Shown here: in pieces, positions 34,499 to 44,307 of the stretch | Position numbering within the stretch: the stretch's first letter is position 1 | How the letters are laid out: each line of letters starts with the position of its first letter | Assembly (NCBI RefSeq): GCF_965196975.1 | Contig: NZ_OZ239981.1 | Location: 434,001-498,000 of the forward strand | Direction: 5' to 3' | Source: Endozoicomonas sp965196975 | GTDB taxonomy: Bacteria > Pseudomonadota > Gammaproteobacteria > Pseudomonadales > Endozoicomonadaceae | DNA length: 64,000 nucleotides | Notes under the pieces: generated by a model | Told to the model about the DNA's origin: nothing | What the model saw: the letters and a program-made list of their open reading frames with translations, nothing else | Databases searched by the model: none | Made by a program: the position numbers and the translations under genes

Positions 34499-35914
34499 AT
34501 GAAAGCAGTAGGCAGGGTGCCGCGCTGGCGGCTGGTATTATTCTCCTTTGGCAACTTTGGGTGGATGCTGACTGCCTTCTGTTTTATGTCAGTCATTAAT
34601 TACTTTTATTTTCCACCCACTGTAGAGGGCGTCGAGCCGATACCGGAGTTAATCAACCGCGCGCCCGTTTTTATGGGGCTGACAGTGCTTGGCCTGATAC
34701 TGGCGGTATCCCGGCTGTTTGATGCGATCACCGACCCCCTGATCGCCAATATGAGTGACCGTTTAGTACATAAATTCGGTCGCCGTCGTATATTTATGGC
34801 AATTTCCCTGATCCCCTTTGCCATCTGTTCTGTTCTGGTGTTCACCCCTCCTGATACGTCCCCTACGATCTTGAATGCCGTCTGGGTGGTTGTTTTTGGC
34901 ATTCTCGCTTACTTGTTTATGACCATGTATGTCATGCCTTATACCGCGTTGATTCCCGAGCTGGGTAAAACGTCTGAGGATCGGGTATTTATTGCTACGG
35001 TTAACTCGGTTGCCTGGGCTCTGGCTTTTGCCTGTGGTCAGCTGGTGTGGGTGATTAAAGATACGCTGGAATCCTCAGGTATGGATGCCATGATGGCAAT
35101 CCGGGTCTGTGCAGGATTGTTTGCGGTCTTGGGTGGCCTGGCCATGCTGGTGCCGATTCTGGCCATTGATGAAAGCAAGTACTGTGATGGAAACACCTGC
35201 TCAGAGCCTGTACTTGGTGCCATGAAGTCAGCATTTACTAATCCTGATTTTCGCATGTTCTCACTGGCTAATGTCGCGACTTTTATGGCGACGTTTTTTC
35301 TGGAAACCGGGGCTATCTATTATGTCACCATGCTAATGGGAATGAGTGAGGCAACAGCTTCACTGATTATGATTGTGATGTTTGGCTGCAGTTTTGCCTG
35401 CTACCCCTTTATCGTGAAACTGACCCGTCGGATTGCCAAAAGAAATATGCAGATGTTTGCCATGGCACTGCATGGTCTTCTGTTTGCACTGATTCCCCTG
35501 TGTACTGTCCTGCCGGATGCCGCGTTGACGGGGTGGGTGATTATTCTGTTACTGGCCATACCGACCGCCATTAACAGTATTCTGCCAACCGCCATTATGG
35601 CGGACATTGCCAAGTCTGATGGCAACCGCACCGGTAGTCATAAGGAGGGGGTGTTCTTTGGTGCCATGAATTTCAACATCAAGGTGGCCACATCAGTGAC
35701 CAGCCTGATTTTTCCCTCGTTGCTGATTATTGGCAGCAGCGATGGGGCTCCCAGCACTTTTGGGGTTTCGCTCACTGCGCTGGTGGGTGCGGGCCTCTGT
35801 TTTGTCGCTGTACTGGCGTTGAGGTTTTATGATGAGCAACGGGTTAACCGTCATCTGGATGATGAACAGGATGAGACGCCTTCTCAGGGTGAAATGACGG
35901 AATCCATTGCCTGA
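34499..35914 (+). CDS. GPH-family sugar symporter (MFS), paralogue 1
   Basis: This 471-aa transporter has about twelve membrane helices of the glycoside-pentoside-hexuronide:cation symporter family. Family marks include DAITDPLIANMSDR and GRRRIFM in the first half, and DGNRTGSHKEGVFFGAMNF in the second. It starts 8 nt after a GATGGGGGAG ribosome-binding site. It is the first of a co-directional run with a sialidase, two paralogues and a phosphodiesterase-like gene. Import of the sugars released by the sialidase or the glycosidases is the likely role; sialic acid itself is possible but not shown. Confidence 0.9.
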   Translation: MKAVGRVPRWRLVLFSFGNFGWMLTAFCFMSVINYFYFPPTVEGVEPIPELINRAPVFMGLTVLGLILAVSRLFDAITDPLIANMSDRLVHKFGRRRIFMAISLIPFAICSVLVFTPPDTSPTILNAVWVVVFGILAYLFMTMYVMPYTALIPELGKTSEDRVFIATVNSVAWALAFACGQLVWVIKDTLESSGMDAMMAIRVCAGLFAVLGGLAMLVPILAIDESKYCDGNTCSEPVLGAMKSAFTNPDFRMFSLANVATFMATFFLETGAIYYVTMLMGMSEATASLIMIVMFGCSFACYPFIVKLTRRIAKRNMQMFAMALHGLLFALIPLCTVLPDAALTGWVIILLLAIPTAINSILPTAIMADIAKSDGNRTGSHKEGVFFGAMNFNIKVATSVTSLIFPSLLIIGSSDGAPSTFGVSLTALVGAGLCFVAVLALRFYDEQRVNRHLDDEQDETPSQGEMTESIA

Positions 35915-36011
35915 GATCTCGGCCTGTATGTTTTTACTCTGACGTACAGATTACGTACAAAGACATCAACAGGCCCTGAAAATAATAAGAATAAAATGGA
36001 GTAACCTGACT

Positions 36012-37577
36012 GTGTTTCTTTCCAGAATCACCGCTGTTTTTATCAGTGTCAGCAGCCTGGGGCTGCTGACTTTTCTCTTTCTGTTCCTGAAGTTTAATGC
36101 CCCGGGGCTGACAGCATTTGGGCTGATTACTGCCATAGCTGTGATTTATGGCCTTATCTACACCATTGCATCGGTTCGTCTGGTCACCCGGTTGTGGGCT
36201 AAACGATCAGACCCAGAGAGTAGACGGGTAAAACCTTTTTTTTATTCTCTGTCTTTTCTGGCAACCGCCGCTCTTCTGGTTATCGTGTTTCTCGACAGTA
36301 CTGTTTTCGACTATTACCAGCCGGTCAGTATTTTTGATGAAGTGATTGCGGCACTGGGTGTTGCCTGGGGCTTTTTAGCCATCGCCATGCTGTTTTCTGC
36401 GTTGCCTCGCCACCGAAATGATCAGGCAATATTGAAAAACACGGCAACCGTAGGACTAATTGCCATTTTGGGCTGGCCATTGATGGGGTCTCTGAACTGG
36501 GTCAATAACCCGCAATATAATGATGAGTTGAGTGATGTTCAGGATCTCTTTGTGGGCGGTGTTGATGGTTACGCCATCTACCGGATTCCCGGATTGCTGG
36601 TGGTTCCAGCAGGCAGTCAGCTGGGTAATGGCGAACAACTGAAGTCTGACCTCTTGATTGGGGTGGCTGAAGCCCGCCGCGATGCCGCTCTGGATACCGG
36701 TGTTATTGATCTGGTGACCAAAGTCAGTAAGGACTGGGGTAAGAGCTGGAGCCAGCTGAATGTCGTCTGCACCTATGAGGACAATAATAAGCGGGGTAAA
36801 TGCGGCAACCCCACACCGGCCTTTGACCAGGAGACCGGCATTGTTCATCTTGCCCACAATATCAGTAACGAAGCCAGGCAGCATTGGCCAGTGATGATCA
36901 CCAGCCGTGATGGTGGCCTGACCTGGAGTGATCGTGAAGTGCTGCCCTTTAAGGGGCTGATTTTCGGGCCTGGGCATGGTATCCAGAAACAGCAGAATCC
37001 AGCGAAAGGGCGTCTGATTATTCCGGGCTATCTGAACCAGAAGGTTGAAGGCCGTGCCAACCAGGCTGTGGTTCTGTTCAGTGATGATCATGGCAATACC
37101 TGGCAGACCAGTGAGCCACTCAATACCGGTGATGAAACGGCCATTGCTGAACTGGCCGATGGTCGTATTTATATGAATACCCGTCAGCATGCAGCCCTGG
37201 GTCGGGCACCTGCCCCTAATGGACGTTGGGTGAGTACGTCTTCTGACGGTGGGATAAACTGGCTGGAGGCAGAAAAGGATCTGTCTTTGCTCACGCCGGT
37301 TTGCCAGGCTTCCGTTGAGGGATATGGCGAAAAAGGTTTACTCTTTGCCAATCCGGCCAATACCCGGGCACGGGTTAATATGACCGTTCGATACAGTGAG
37401 GATCAGGGTAACAGCTGGAAGAACAGTGTTACTGTCTATCCTGGCGCTGCCGGTTACTCCGACCTTGGTACACTCTCCAATGGTGATGTGGCTGTTCTGT
37501 TTGAGAACGGAGTCATGTCTTACTCGGAAAAAATCACCATTGCCATGGTTCCAGAAAGCCTGATAACACCTCAGTAA
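36012..37577 (+). CDS. Membrane-anchored exo-alpha-sialidase (GH33-type)
   Basis: This 521-aa protein starts at GTG 36012 (GGAG 9 nt upstream). Residues 1 to about 165 contain four or five hydrophobic helices (LLTFLFLFLKF, AFGLITAIAVIYGLIYTIAS, FFYSLSFLATAALLVIVF). The catalytic beta-propeller follows. Arg191 in the YRIP motif is the first of the arginine triad, and ARRDAALDTG contains the acid/base Asp region. Five Asp-box repeats are visible (SKDWGKSW, SRDGGLTW, SDDHGNTW, SSDGGINW, SEDQGNSW). The enzyme would release sialic acid from host glycoconjugates at the inner membrane's periplasmic face. An N-terminal polytopic anchor is unusual for sialidases. Confidence 0.88.
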   Translation: MFLSRITAVFISVSSLGLLTFLFLFLKFNAPGLTAFGLITAIAVIYGLIYTIASVRLVTRLWAKRSDPESRRVKPFFYSLSFLATAALLVIVFLDSTVFDYYQPVSIFDEVIAALGVAWGFLAIAMLFSALPRHRNDQAILKNTATVGLIAILGWPLMGSLNWVNNPQYNDELSDVQDLFVGGVDGYAIYRIPGLLVVPAGSQLGNGEQLKSDLLIGVAEARRDAALDTGVIDLVTKVSKDWGKSWSQLNVVCTYEDNNKRGKCGNPTPAFDQETGIVHLAHNISNEARQHWPVMITSRDGGLTWSDREVLPFKGLIFGPGHGIQKQQNPAKGRLIIPGYLNQKVEGRANQAVVLFSDDHGNTWQTSEPLNTGDETAIAELADGRIYMNTRQHAALGRAPAPNGRWVSTSSDGGINWLEAEKDLSLLTPVCQASVEGYGEKGLLFANPANTRARVNMTVRYSEDQGNSWKNSVTVYPGAAGYSDLGTLSNGDVAVLFENGVMSYSEKITIAMVPESLITPQ

Positions 37578-37638
37578 ACAGATGTGAAGAATAATAATAA
37601 AAGAGAGTCCGGTTGTACCGGTAGGTTGGGGGAGTGTA

Positions 37639-39060
37639 ATGGATATCAATAACCGGGTTCCGAGATGGCGACTGGTGCTTTTTTCATTCGGGAATTTTGG
37701 CTGGATGCTGGCTGCGGCCAGTTTTGGTTCAGTGATTACTTACTTTTACTTTCCACCAGAGGTGGAGGGTACTACTCCCATACCTGAACTGATCACACGG
37801 GCACCGGTACTGATGGGGCTAACAGTCCTTGGTATTATTCTTGCCCTTTCCCGCTGTTTTGATGCCATAACCGACCCACTTATTGCCAATATGAGTGACC
37901 GCTCGACTCATAAGTTTGGTCGCCGTCGTGTATTTATGGCTTCCGCATTACTGCCTTTTGCACTGACAACGGCTCTGGTCTTCTGGCCACCCGATTATGC
38001 CTCCAGTACCTTGAACGTTATCTGGGTCTCAGTCTGTGCTCTGCTGGCTTACCTGTTTATGACCATGTACTGCATTCCCTATGGCGCTCTCACTCCTGAG
38101 CTTGGGAAAACCTCCGATGACCGGGTTTTTATTGCAACCTGTAACTCCATTGCCTGGGCACTGGCCTTTGCTTTCAGTCAGTCAATCTGGGCCTTGAAGG
38201 GTGAGCTGGAGTCCATGGGGTTTGATGCCATGACCGCTATCAGAATGTGTGCCATCTTTTTCTCTATTGTGGGTGCACTGGCCATGGCTGTCCCGGTGCT
38301 GGTTATTGATGAGAAGAAATACTGCGATGGTAATCAGTGCTCGGAACATGTATTCAGTGCCATGAAGTCCGCTTTTTCCAATGTGGATTTTCGCATGTTT
38401 ACGCTCTCCAATCTGCTAACGTGCATGGCCACATTCTTTCTGGAAACCGGTGCTATCTACTACGTGACCATTTTGATGGGGATGAGTGAATCCACAGCGT
38501 CATTGGTCATGATTGTCATGTTTGTCTGCAGCTTTGCCTGTTACCCATTTGTCGTGAAGTTAACCCGTCGTTTCCAGAAACGTACTATGCAAATTTTTGC
38601 ACTGGTATTGCATGGCCTGCTAATGGCACTGATTCCTCTGTGTACTGTTTTGCCCGATGCGGCTCTGACAGGTTGGATTCTTATTTTGCTGCTGGCAATT
38701 CCTACCGCCATTAACAGCATTCTGCCGACGGTTATCCTTGCTGATATTGCCCGTTCGGATGGCAATCGCACGGGCAGTCATAAGGAGGGTGTCTTTTTCG
38801 GTGCCATGAATTTCAATATTAAACTGGCCATCTCATTGACCAGTCTTGTCTTCCCTTCACTGTTGATTATTGGCAGTGCCAGTGGCACACCTTATGCGAC
38901 GGGAGCTTCTATCACAGTCATAGTCGGTGGTGGGCTCTGCCTGCTGGCGGCCCTGGCGCTGAAGTTTTACGACGAAGACCGGGTTAACCAGTTTTTGAAT
39001 GATGTTCCTGATAGACAGGACGATGGTGAAGGGCTTAAAGGAAATCTTGATTATTCTTAG
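37639..39060 (+). CDS. GPH-family sugar symporter (MFS), paralogue 2
   Basis: This 473-aa protein is closely similar to the symporter at 34499 (for example DAITDPLIANMSDR and SDGNRTGSHKEGVFFG are shared). A strong GGGGGAG ribosome-binding site precedes the ATG, and the gene begins 61 bp after the sialidase. The C-terminal tail (NDVPDRQDDGEGLKGNLDYS) differs from paralogue 1. Its stop codon TAG overlaps the first bases of a MITE-like repeat, so the original end of the gene may have been altered by that insertion. Confidence 0.9.
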   Translation: MDINNRVPRWRLVLFSFGNFGWMLAAASFGSVITYFYFPPEVEGTTPIPELITRAPVLMGLTVLGIILALSRCFDAITDPLIANMSDRSTHKFGRRRVFMASALLPFALTTALVFWPPDYASSTLNVIWVSVCALLAYLFMTMYCIPYGALTPELGKTSDDRVFIATCNSIAWALAFAFSQSIWALKGELESMGFDAMTAIRMCAIFFSIVGALAMAVPVLVIDEKKYCDGNQCSEHVFSAMKSAFSNVDFRMFTLSNLLTCMATFFLETGAIYYVTILMGMSESTASLVMIVMFVCSFACYPFVVKLTRRFQKRTMQIFALVLHGLLMALIPLCTVLPDAALTGWILILLLAIPTAINSILPTVILADIARSDGNRTGSHKEGVFFGAMNFNIKLAISLTSLVFPSLLIIGSASGTPYATGASITVIVGGGLCLLAALALKFYDEDRVNQFLNDVPDRQDDGEGLKGNLDYS

Positions 39061-39316
39061 GGCCTGTTGACGTTTCGTTGCGTGCTCAGTGACCCAGAAA
39101 AGCGTCATATGCGCAAAAGGCTTGCGCAGCGTGTAGTTATTCTACATCAAGCAAGCCTGAAAAAGCAGATGGCGCTTTCTGGGTCACCCTTCGGGCGGGT
39201 CAGGGCGCGCTTATGATTTCGTTGTGGCATTTTGAAAGGCAACCAGTCTTCCTGCAATGCCTCGCCATAGGCACGCCCTGATCCGCTGAACTCGCAACAA
39301 AACGTCAACAGGCCCT
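39059..39316. repeat. MITE-like element (258 bp) abutting the symporter stop codon
   Basis: The 24-bp terminal inverted repeats (39059-39082 and 39293-39316) begin AGGGCCTGTTGACGTTT and have one mismatch. The inner sequence has further paired arms (GTGACCCAGAAA with TTTCTGGGTCAC, AGGCTTGC with GCAAGCCT), so the whole can fold into a branched structure. There is no coding capacity. A partial end (CATCAACAGGCCCT) also occurs at 35964-35977, upstream of the sialidase. Confidence 0.8.
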
Positions 39317-39355
39317 AGGCGCCTGGGAAAGGTAAGTAGCAGGAAGTAAGGTTGA

Positions 39356-40756
39356 ATGATGGATGTTTCCAGTGTCAGTGAATTAACTCATTCCCAACGG
39401 TTGCCAAGGTGGCGACTGGTGCTGTTTTCTCTGGGGCATTTTGGTGCAACGTTAACCGCGTTCTCCATGGGTATTGTCCTTAGCTATTTTTACTTTCCTC
39501 CTGTTGTTGAAGGTAAGGCTGAAATCCCGGAATTACTGCCACGGATTCCTTTGTTTCTGGGCCTTACCGCTCTCGGCATCATAACCGCTTTAAGTCGTGT
39601 ATTTGATGCGGTATCCAGCCCGTTTATTGCCAATCTGAGCGACCGGTCCAGAAGTCGGTTTGGGCGACGTCGGCTGTTTATGATGGTTGGACTGGTACCC
39701 TTTGCTTTAACCTCTATTACTACTTTTTTTCCACCAGATGAAACAGCGACCACATGGAATATTCTGTGGGTTGCGGCCAGTGTTCTGTTGTTTTACTTCT
39801 TTATGACACTTTATGTGATGCCTTATGGTGCATTGATTCCGGAGCTGGGTAAAACGGCGGATGATCGTGTGTTTCTTGCAACCATGAGTGCTGCAGCCTG
39901 GGGAGCGGCTTTCTGTGTGGGGCAAACGTTGTGGTTCTTCAAGGGAGTGCTTGAGGGGCAGGGGGTATCGCCAATGGATGCCCTGCGCATCATTGTGGTC
40001 AGCTTTGCCCTGATGGGTGCCCTCTGCATGCTGGTTCCTATTCTCGTGATTGATGAGAAAAAGCACTGCAGTGGCCAGGTGGCGAGTGAAGGGGCCATCA
40101 AATCCATGGGGGAGGCGTTGAAAAACCGGGATTTTACCGTATTTGTGCTGGTTAACTGTCTGACGTTGATGGCAACCTATTTTCTGGAAACGGGAGCCGT
40201 TTATTACGTAACGATGCTGCTGGGGCTTTCTGAGCAGTGGGCAACCGCTTTGATGGTCGGTATGTTTGCCATGAGTTTTGCCCTCTACCCTCTGGTCGTC
40301 AGAATGACTAAGTTCTATGCGAAAAAGAACATTTATATCGTTGCCCTCATTCTGGAAGGCTCGGTTTTTTCCATGATTCCGCTGGCCAATGATGTTGCCC
40401 ATCCCATGGTGCTGGCTGGCTTGATTGTTTTCCTGGGGGCGATTCCTATTGCCATTACCAGTATTATTCCGGCTGCGATGATGACCGACATCACTCTGTC
40501 AGATACTCGACGTACAGGTGAGCATAAAGAGGGGACTTTCTTTGGTTTACAGAGCCTGAATGTAAAGCTGGCTGGCTCAGTGACCAGTCTGGTTTTCCCG
40601 TCTCTGCTGATTATCGGAAGCAGTAACGGCACTCCAACCGAGTTTGGCGTCTCCCTGACCGCCTGGATTGGGTGCAGCTTTTCCTTTCTGGCTTGTGCTG
40701 TTTTGTTCTTGTATAACGAGAATCGAGTGAACAAATATTTAAATGAGTCAGCATAA
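39356..40756 (+). CDS. GPH-family sugar symporter (MFS), paralogue 3
   Basis: This 466-aa member of the same symporter family is more diverged than the other two (DAVSSPFIANLSDRS instead of DAITDPLIANMSDRS; DTRRTGEHKEGTFFGLQSL near the C-terminal half). It retains about twelve membrane helices. It is separated from paralogue 2 by the MITE-like element and probably has its own promoter or relies on readthrough. The divergence suggests a different sugar from that carried by the first two. Confidence 0.9.
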   Translation: MMDVSSVSELTHSQRLPRWRLVLFSLGHFGATLTAFSMGIVLSYFYFPPVVEGKAEIPELLPRIPLFLGLTALGIITALSRVFDAVSSPFIANLSDRSRSRFGRRRLFMMVGLVPFALTSITTFFPPDETATTWNILWVAASVLLFYFFMTLYVMPYGALIPELGKTADDRVFLATMSAAAWGAAFCVGQTLWFFKGVLEGQGVSPMDALRIIVVSFALMGALCMLVPILVIDEKKHCSGQVASEGAIKSMGEALKNRDFTVFVLVNCLTLMATYFLETGAVYYVTMLLGLSEQWATALMVGMFAMSFALYPLVVRMTKFYAKKNIYIVALILEGSVFSMIPLANDVAHPMVLAGLIVFLGAIPIAITSIIPAAMMTDITLSDTRRTGEHKEGTFFGLQSLNVKLAGSVTSLVFPSLLIIGSSNGTPTEFGVSLTAWIGCSFSFLACAVLFLYNENRVNKYLNESA

Positions 40757-40879
40757 AGAAAAGCCTAGTGTTTAAAAAAACGATAACTTGATTCTATTAT
40801 TGATCAATAAATACGTCATCAAACATTAACGCCAGCGTCATAAATTGAAGATTAAATAAATACCTTATTCACAACACGA

Positions 40880-42268
40880 ATGAATAAGGCAATGATAAAA
40901 AAAATACTGAATCAGGGATGCCTGATCTTTCTGATTGGGCTAACGGCCATATCAAAGACTTTTGCAGATAATAAAAAAGTGCTGCTGGTAGGTATTGATG
41001 GGGTGCAGTTTGAACATATTCACAGGCTGCCCACCCCAAACTTTGACCGTTTAACCATCACCAAAGCTTATGCTGGTGGTATTAAAGGTCGCTTCAACCA
41101 GCAGAACACCAGCAGTGGGCCAGGATGGAGTACCATATTAACGGGTGTCTGGGTCAATAAGCACGGGATTAAGAGTAACGATACAGGGCCCGCAAACCGA
41201 GACTGGCCAAGTATCTTTCGCTTGATTCATAACGCCAATAACGATGCAGAACTCTATTCATTTTCAACCTGGGGCACCATTAATACGCTCTATTTTCCCT
41301 ATGATATGCCTTTGCTGGCCGCGCGCTCTGAAGGCGGTGGTGATGATAAAAGCCTGAATCTGACACTGGATGTGTTAAGGAATAGCAGTCCGGACTTTAT
41401 TTTTATACACCTGGATGAACCGGATGGTGCCGGTCACTCTCATGGCTGGGGCGTAGAGTACGATCAGTCCATCATAGACAGCGATAGACGACTGGGTATG
41501 TTACTGGATGAAGTTGAGCAGCGGGAAAAGGTGTTGAATGAAGAGTGGCTGGTGCTGGTCACCACAGACCATGGCAGGAATGCGATAACCGGTAATGGTC
41601 ATGGGAGCCAGACACGCAGTGAGAAGACGGTGTTTATCGCCTCTAATAAAGAGTTGAGTCAGGCATACCAACAATTTGCTTCAATTCCTAATCAGGACTT
41701 TGATGGGCTGTACAACACACCGGCACAAACCTTCATAGTACCCACCATTTTGCAATATCTGGGTATTGGCAGTGATCTACTGGGGTACCTTGATGGCTTT
41801 CCTCTTCTGGGACCGATCGAGCCGCATCAACGGATGTATGCAACCATCGGCAGTGCTCGTTGCGGGTTTGAATGGGATGCCGATGCCGGCACACCAGTAG
41901 CGCTGGAACGCAGTGAGCATATTGCCAAATTCGATTGTGGTGGGAACAGTGACACTCTGCTGGTGAAAGGCAATTTCGTGTATGCCAATATTTATGGTTC
42001 TTCCTGTGGCCTTCAATGGAATGCAAAGGCGGGGACACCAATGACGGTCGATGGCAACGAGCATGTTGCCAAGTTCGATTGCAGCCAGGCTGGCGATGCG
42101 ATGACGATCAGCAGTGACTTTATCTACAGCACCATTGATAGCCATGAGTGTGGACTGGAGTGGGATGCTCAGAAGGGCACACCTGTCACATTAACCAGTG
42201 AAGAACACGTCGCCAAATTTGATTGCAGTGGCAGTGCTGATCAGTTTTCTTTTGAACTCATTCAGTAA
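40880..42268 (+). CDS. Secreted phosphodiesterase/phosphatase-like enzyme with three Cys repeats
   Basis: This is a 462-aa exported protein with a signal peptide (CLIFLIGLTAISKTFA, cleavage near residue 29). The main domain belongs to the alkaline phosphatase superfamily, nucleotide pyrophosphatase/phosphodiesterase or sulfatase-like branch. VGIDGVQ holds the first metal Asp, the SSGPGWSTILTGVW segment the nucleophile region, HLDEPDGAGHSHGW and TTDHGRN the other metal ligands. The C-terminus has three tandem repeats of about 48 aa, each with the pattern CGxxWdAxxGTP...EHxAKFDC, each likely disulfide-linked. Start choice between 40880 and 40892 is unsure. Removal of phosphate or a phosphodiester from host glycans or nucleotides is inferred from the neighbourhood. 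Confidence 0.8.
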   Translation: MNKAMIKKILNQGCLIFLIGLTAISKTFADNKKVLLVGIDGVQFEHIHRLPTPNFDRLTITKAYAGGIKGRFNQQNTSSGPGWSTILTGVWVNKHGIKSNDTGPANRDWPSIFRLIHNANNDAELYSFSTWGTINTLYFPYDMPLLAARSEGGGDDKSLNLTLDVLRNSSPDFIFIHLDEPDGAGHSHGWGVEYDQSIIDSDRRLGMLLDEVEQREKVLNEEWLVLVTTDHGRNAITGNGHGSQTRSEKTVFIASNKELSQAYQQFASIPNQDFDGLYNTPAQTFIVPTILQYLGIGSDLLGYLDGFPLLGPIEPHQRMYATIGSARCGFEWDADAGTPVALERSEHIAKFDCGGNSDTLLVKGNFVYANIYGSSCGLQWNAKAGTPMTVDGNEHVAKFDCSQAGDAMTISSDFIYSTIDSHECGLEWDAQKGTPVTLTSEEHVAKFDCSGSADQFSFELIQ

Positions 42269-42345
42269 GTCAGGCAACAAAATGATGTATAGATAGTACT
42301 CGTAATCGGATTGTAGAGAAGCGGGAAAACTTATGTCTACTGAGC

Positions 42346-44307
42346 TTAATACTCTGCATTAAAGCTTAACGAGCTTTTCATTTGGAGATCATGGCTCAAT
42401 ACAGACTGCCTTTGACGATAAGCCTGCTTCTCTGCTTTTCTCTGTGCCCGGGCAAACAGCATCAGGGCAGCTTTTTGTCCGATACTGGAATTTAAACAGC
42501 TGTAAAGTATCCGCCTAATATAGGTTGGAATAGCCTGTTGGATGAGCTCGTCTTCAAAACTGCTGATCGCCAGATAACATCCAGGGTCGCCCTGTCGGGC
42601 ACAGCGGCCTGCCAGCTGGCGATCGATGCGGGGGCTATCATGAAACTCCGTTAGAATGACAAATAGCCCTCCATTATGAAAACTTACGGTATCCAGTTTA
42701 ATGTCAGTGCCCCGGCCGGCCATATTGGTTGCGATAGTGATACGACCGCACGAGCCAGCTTTACTGATAATGTCAGCTTCCTCCTCACTGTATCGTGCGT
42801 TGAGCAATTGATAAGGTAGCCCTTTTGCCTCCAGTAAGTGGGCTATTTGCTCACTGTCATCAATCGTTCGGGTTCCAATCAGTAGGGGCTGTTGCTTATT
42901 CAGCGTTTGTTCAATCAGTTCTACTAAGAAGCGCCACTTCTCGGCTTTTGTTTTGAACACTTTTTCCGTGTGAACCGTTCGCTGACACGCCTTATGTCTG
43001 GGAATTTTCAGAACGGGGAGTCGGTATATATGCCAGAGTTCATTAGCCACTTCATTTACCGTACCGCTAACACCACAGGTGTGATCAAATAAACGGAAAA
43101 ATTTCTGATAGCTCATTCTTTCCTGGGTTTCATTCGGTGGGGTAATCGTAACCGACTCTTTTGCTTCTACCGCCTGGTGTAAGCCCAGGCTCCATGATCG
43201 GTCAGGCATTTTTCGGCCGGTAAATTCATCGACGATAATAACTTTGTCATCTTCAACGATGTAGTCTTTATCGCGTATATATAATTCTTTTGCCTTGATC
43301 GCCTGCTCAACCAGCTCGATAGCTTTACGACTGTTTTGCCACAAACCAGCCATCTCGGCCGTCACATTGAGAATTTTATCAATGCCACTGTGGTTGAGTT
43401 GGATGTACTTCTGTTTTGTAAACACGCTGTAATGGGTATGCTTCTCTAAATGCCTGACGATGTCATTAGCTTCTGATATCAGTGTTTCCAGAAACTTATT
43501 TTCTCCCGGTGCGGCAATGATCAGTGGAGAAACCGCCTGATCAATTAGAATGCTGTCGACTTCATCCACAATGACGCTGCTGATTCCCCGGGTTACAAGA
43601 GCCGGTTGATAGCCCGATATTTGTCCCAGGATATGATACGCGTGTGAATCACCCCTGCGCAGAAGAATTCTGTCTCTAAGAAAGTCTGCCAGCAGTTCCT
43701 GGCTAGTGGTGTAGACGATCTCACAAGCGTATTGCTGTCGGCGCTGTTCAGCTGAGTCCTCTGAAATGACAATGCCACAACTGATTCCGAGGAAATCAGT
43801 CAGAGGTGATAAGAACGCTTTATCTCTGGTGGCAAGATAGTCATTAACGGTTAATACATGACAAGGGCGCTTACGCCACGCCAGCAATATACTGGCTAAG
43901 CCCGAAACCAGTGTTTTGCCTTCACCGGTATCCATCTCCAGAATATAGCCATTCTGAAGTCCGAGAATCGCAATGATTTGCTCGGTATGTGGTCGTAAAG
44001 CCAGTATTTTCAACGAGGCAGCACCAAGAAGAGCGATAGCCCTATTAACTACTGATCTGGGTGGATTTGGCTTAATGAAATGAGGACTCAAAGCCACTAA
44101 TGAGTGAGATATCTCTTCTGTATCCAGTAATGAATACTGATCTATCAACGATTGTATTTCTGATGCCTGCTGACTGAAAGCGCTCAACAGGGTGCTCCTA
44201 CGTTTAATTTTTCCTGCCAGCAAATCAATATGCTTATCAAGCCCATTGAATACCTTCTGACGTTCATGGCCTTTGAAGTGATGAATGCTAAATGATGGAA
44301 GCATCAT
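42346..44307 (-). CDS. Shortened SecA-like ATPase, probable accessory export motor
   Basis: This 653-aa protein retains the SecA motor. Walker A is DTGEGKT (126-132), Walker B DEVD (248-251), with the SecA-specific IIVDEFTGRKMPDRSWSLG segment, NMAGRGTDIKL and GRCARQGDPG. Canonical SecA is about 900 aa; here the N-terminus differs and the C-terminal helical scaffold and zinc tail are missing or short. It is therefore not the housekeeping SecA. It starts inside the stop codon of the upstream gene remnant (ATGA overlap). Neighbouring TolC-, HlyD- and LEPR-XLL-type genes suggest a dedicated role in export of the giant surface protein. Confidence 0.87.
   Translation of the reverse strand: MMLPSFSIHHFKGHERQKVFNGLDKHIDLLAGKIKRRSTLLSAFSQQASEIQSLIDQYSLLDTEEISHSLVALSPHFIKPNPPRSVVNRAIALLGAASLKILALRPHTEQIIAILGLQNGYILEMDTGEGKTLVSGLASILLAWRKRPCHVLTVNDYLATRDKAFLSPLTDFLGISCGIVISEDSAEQRRQQYACEIVYTTSQELLADFLRDRILLRRGDSHAYHILGQISGYQPALVTRGISSVIVDEVDSILIDQAVSPLIIAAPGENKFLETLISEANDIVRHLEKHTHYSVFTKQKYIQLNHSGIDKILNVTAEMAGLWQNSRKAIELVEQAIKAKELYIRDKDYIVEDDKVIIVDEFTGRKMPDRSWSLGLHQAVEAKESVTITPPNETQERMSYQKFFRLFDHTCGVSGTVNEVANELWHIYRLPVLKIPRHKACQRTVHTEKVFKTKAEKWRFLVELIEQTLNKQQPLLIGTRTIDDSEQIAHLLEAKGLPYQLLNARYSEEEADIISKAGSCGRITIATNMAGRGTDIKLDTVSFHNGGLFVILTEFHDSPRIDRQLAGRCARQGDPGCYLAISSFEDELIQQAIPTYIRRILYSCLNSSIGQKAALMLFARAQRKAEKQAYRQRQSVLSHDLQMKSSLSFNAEY

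Noticed and set aside
42346..44307. Housekeeping secA
   Set aside because: It is about 250 residues shorter than SecA, has a divergent N-terminus, and is coupled to an export-locus gene rather than to the usual secM/mutT context.
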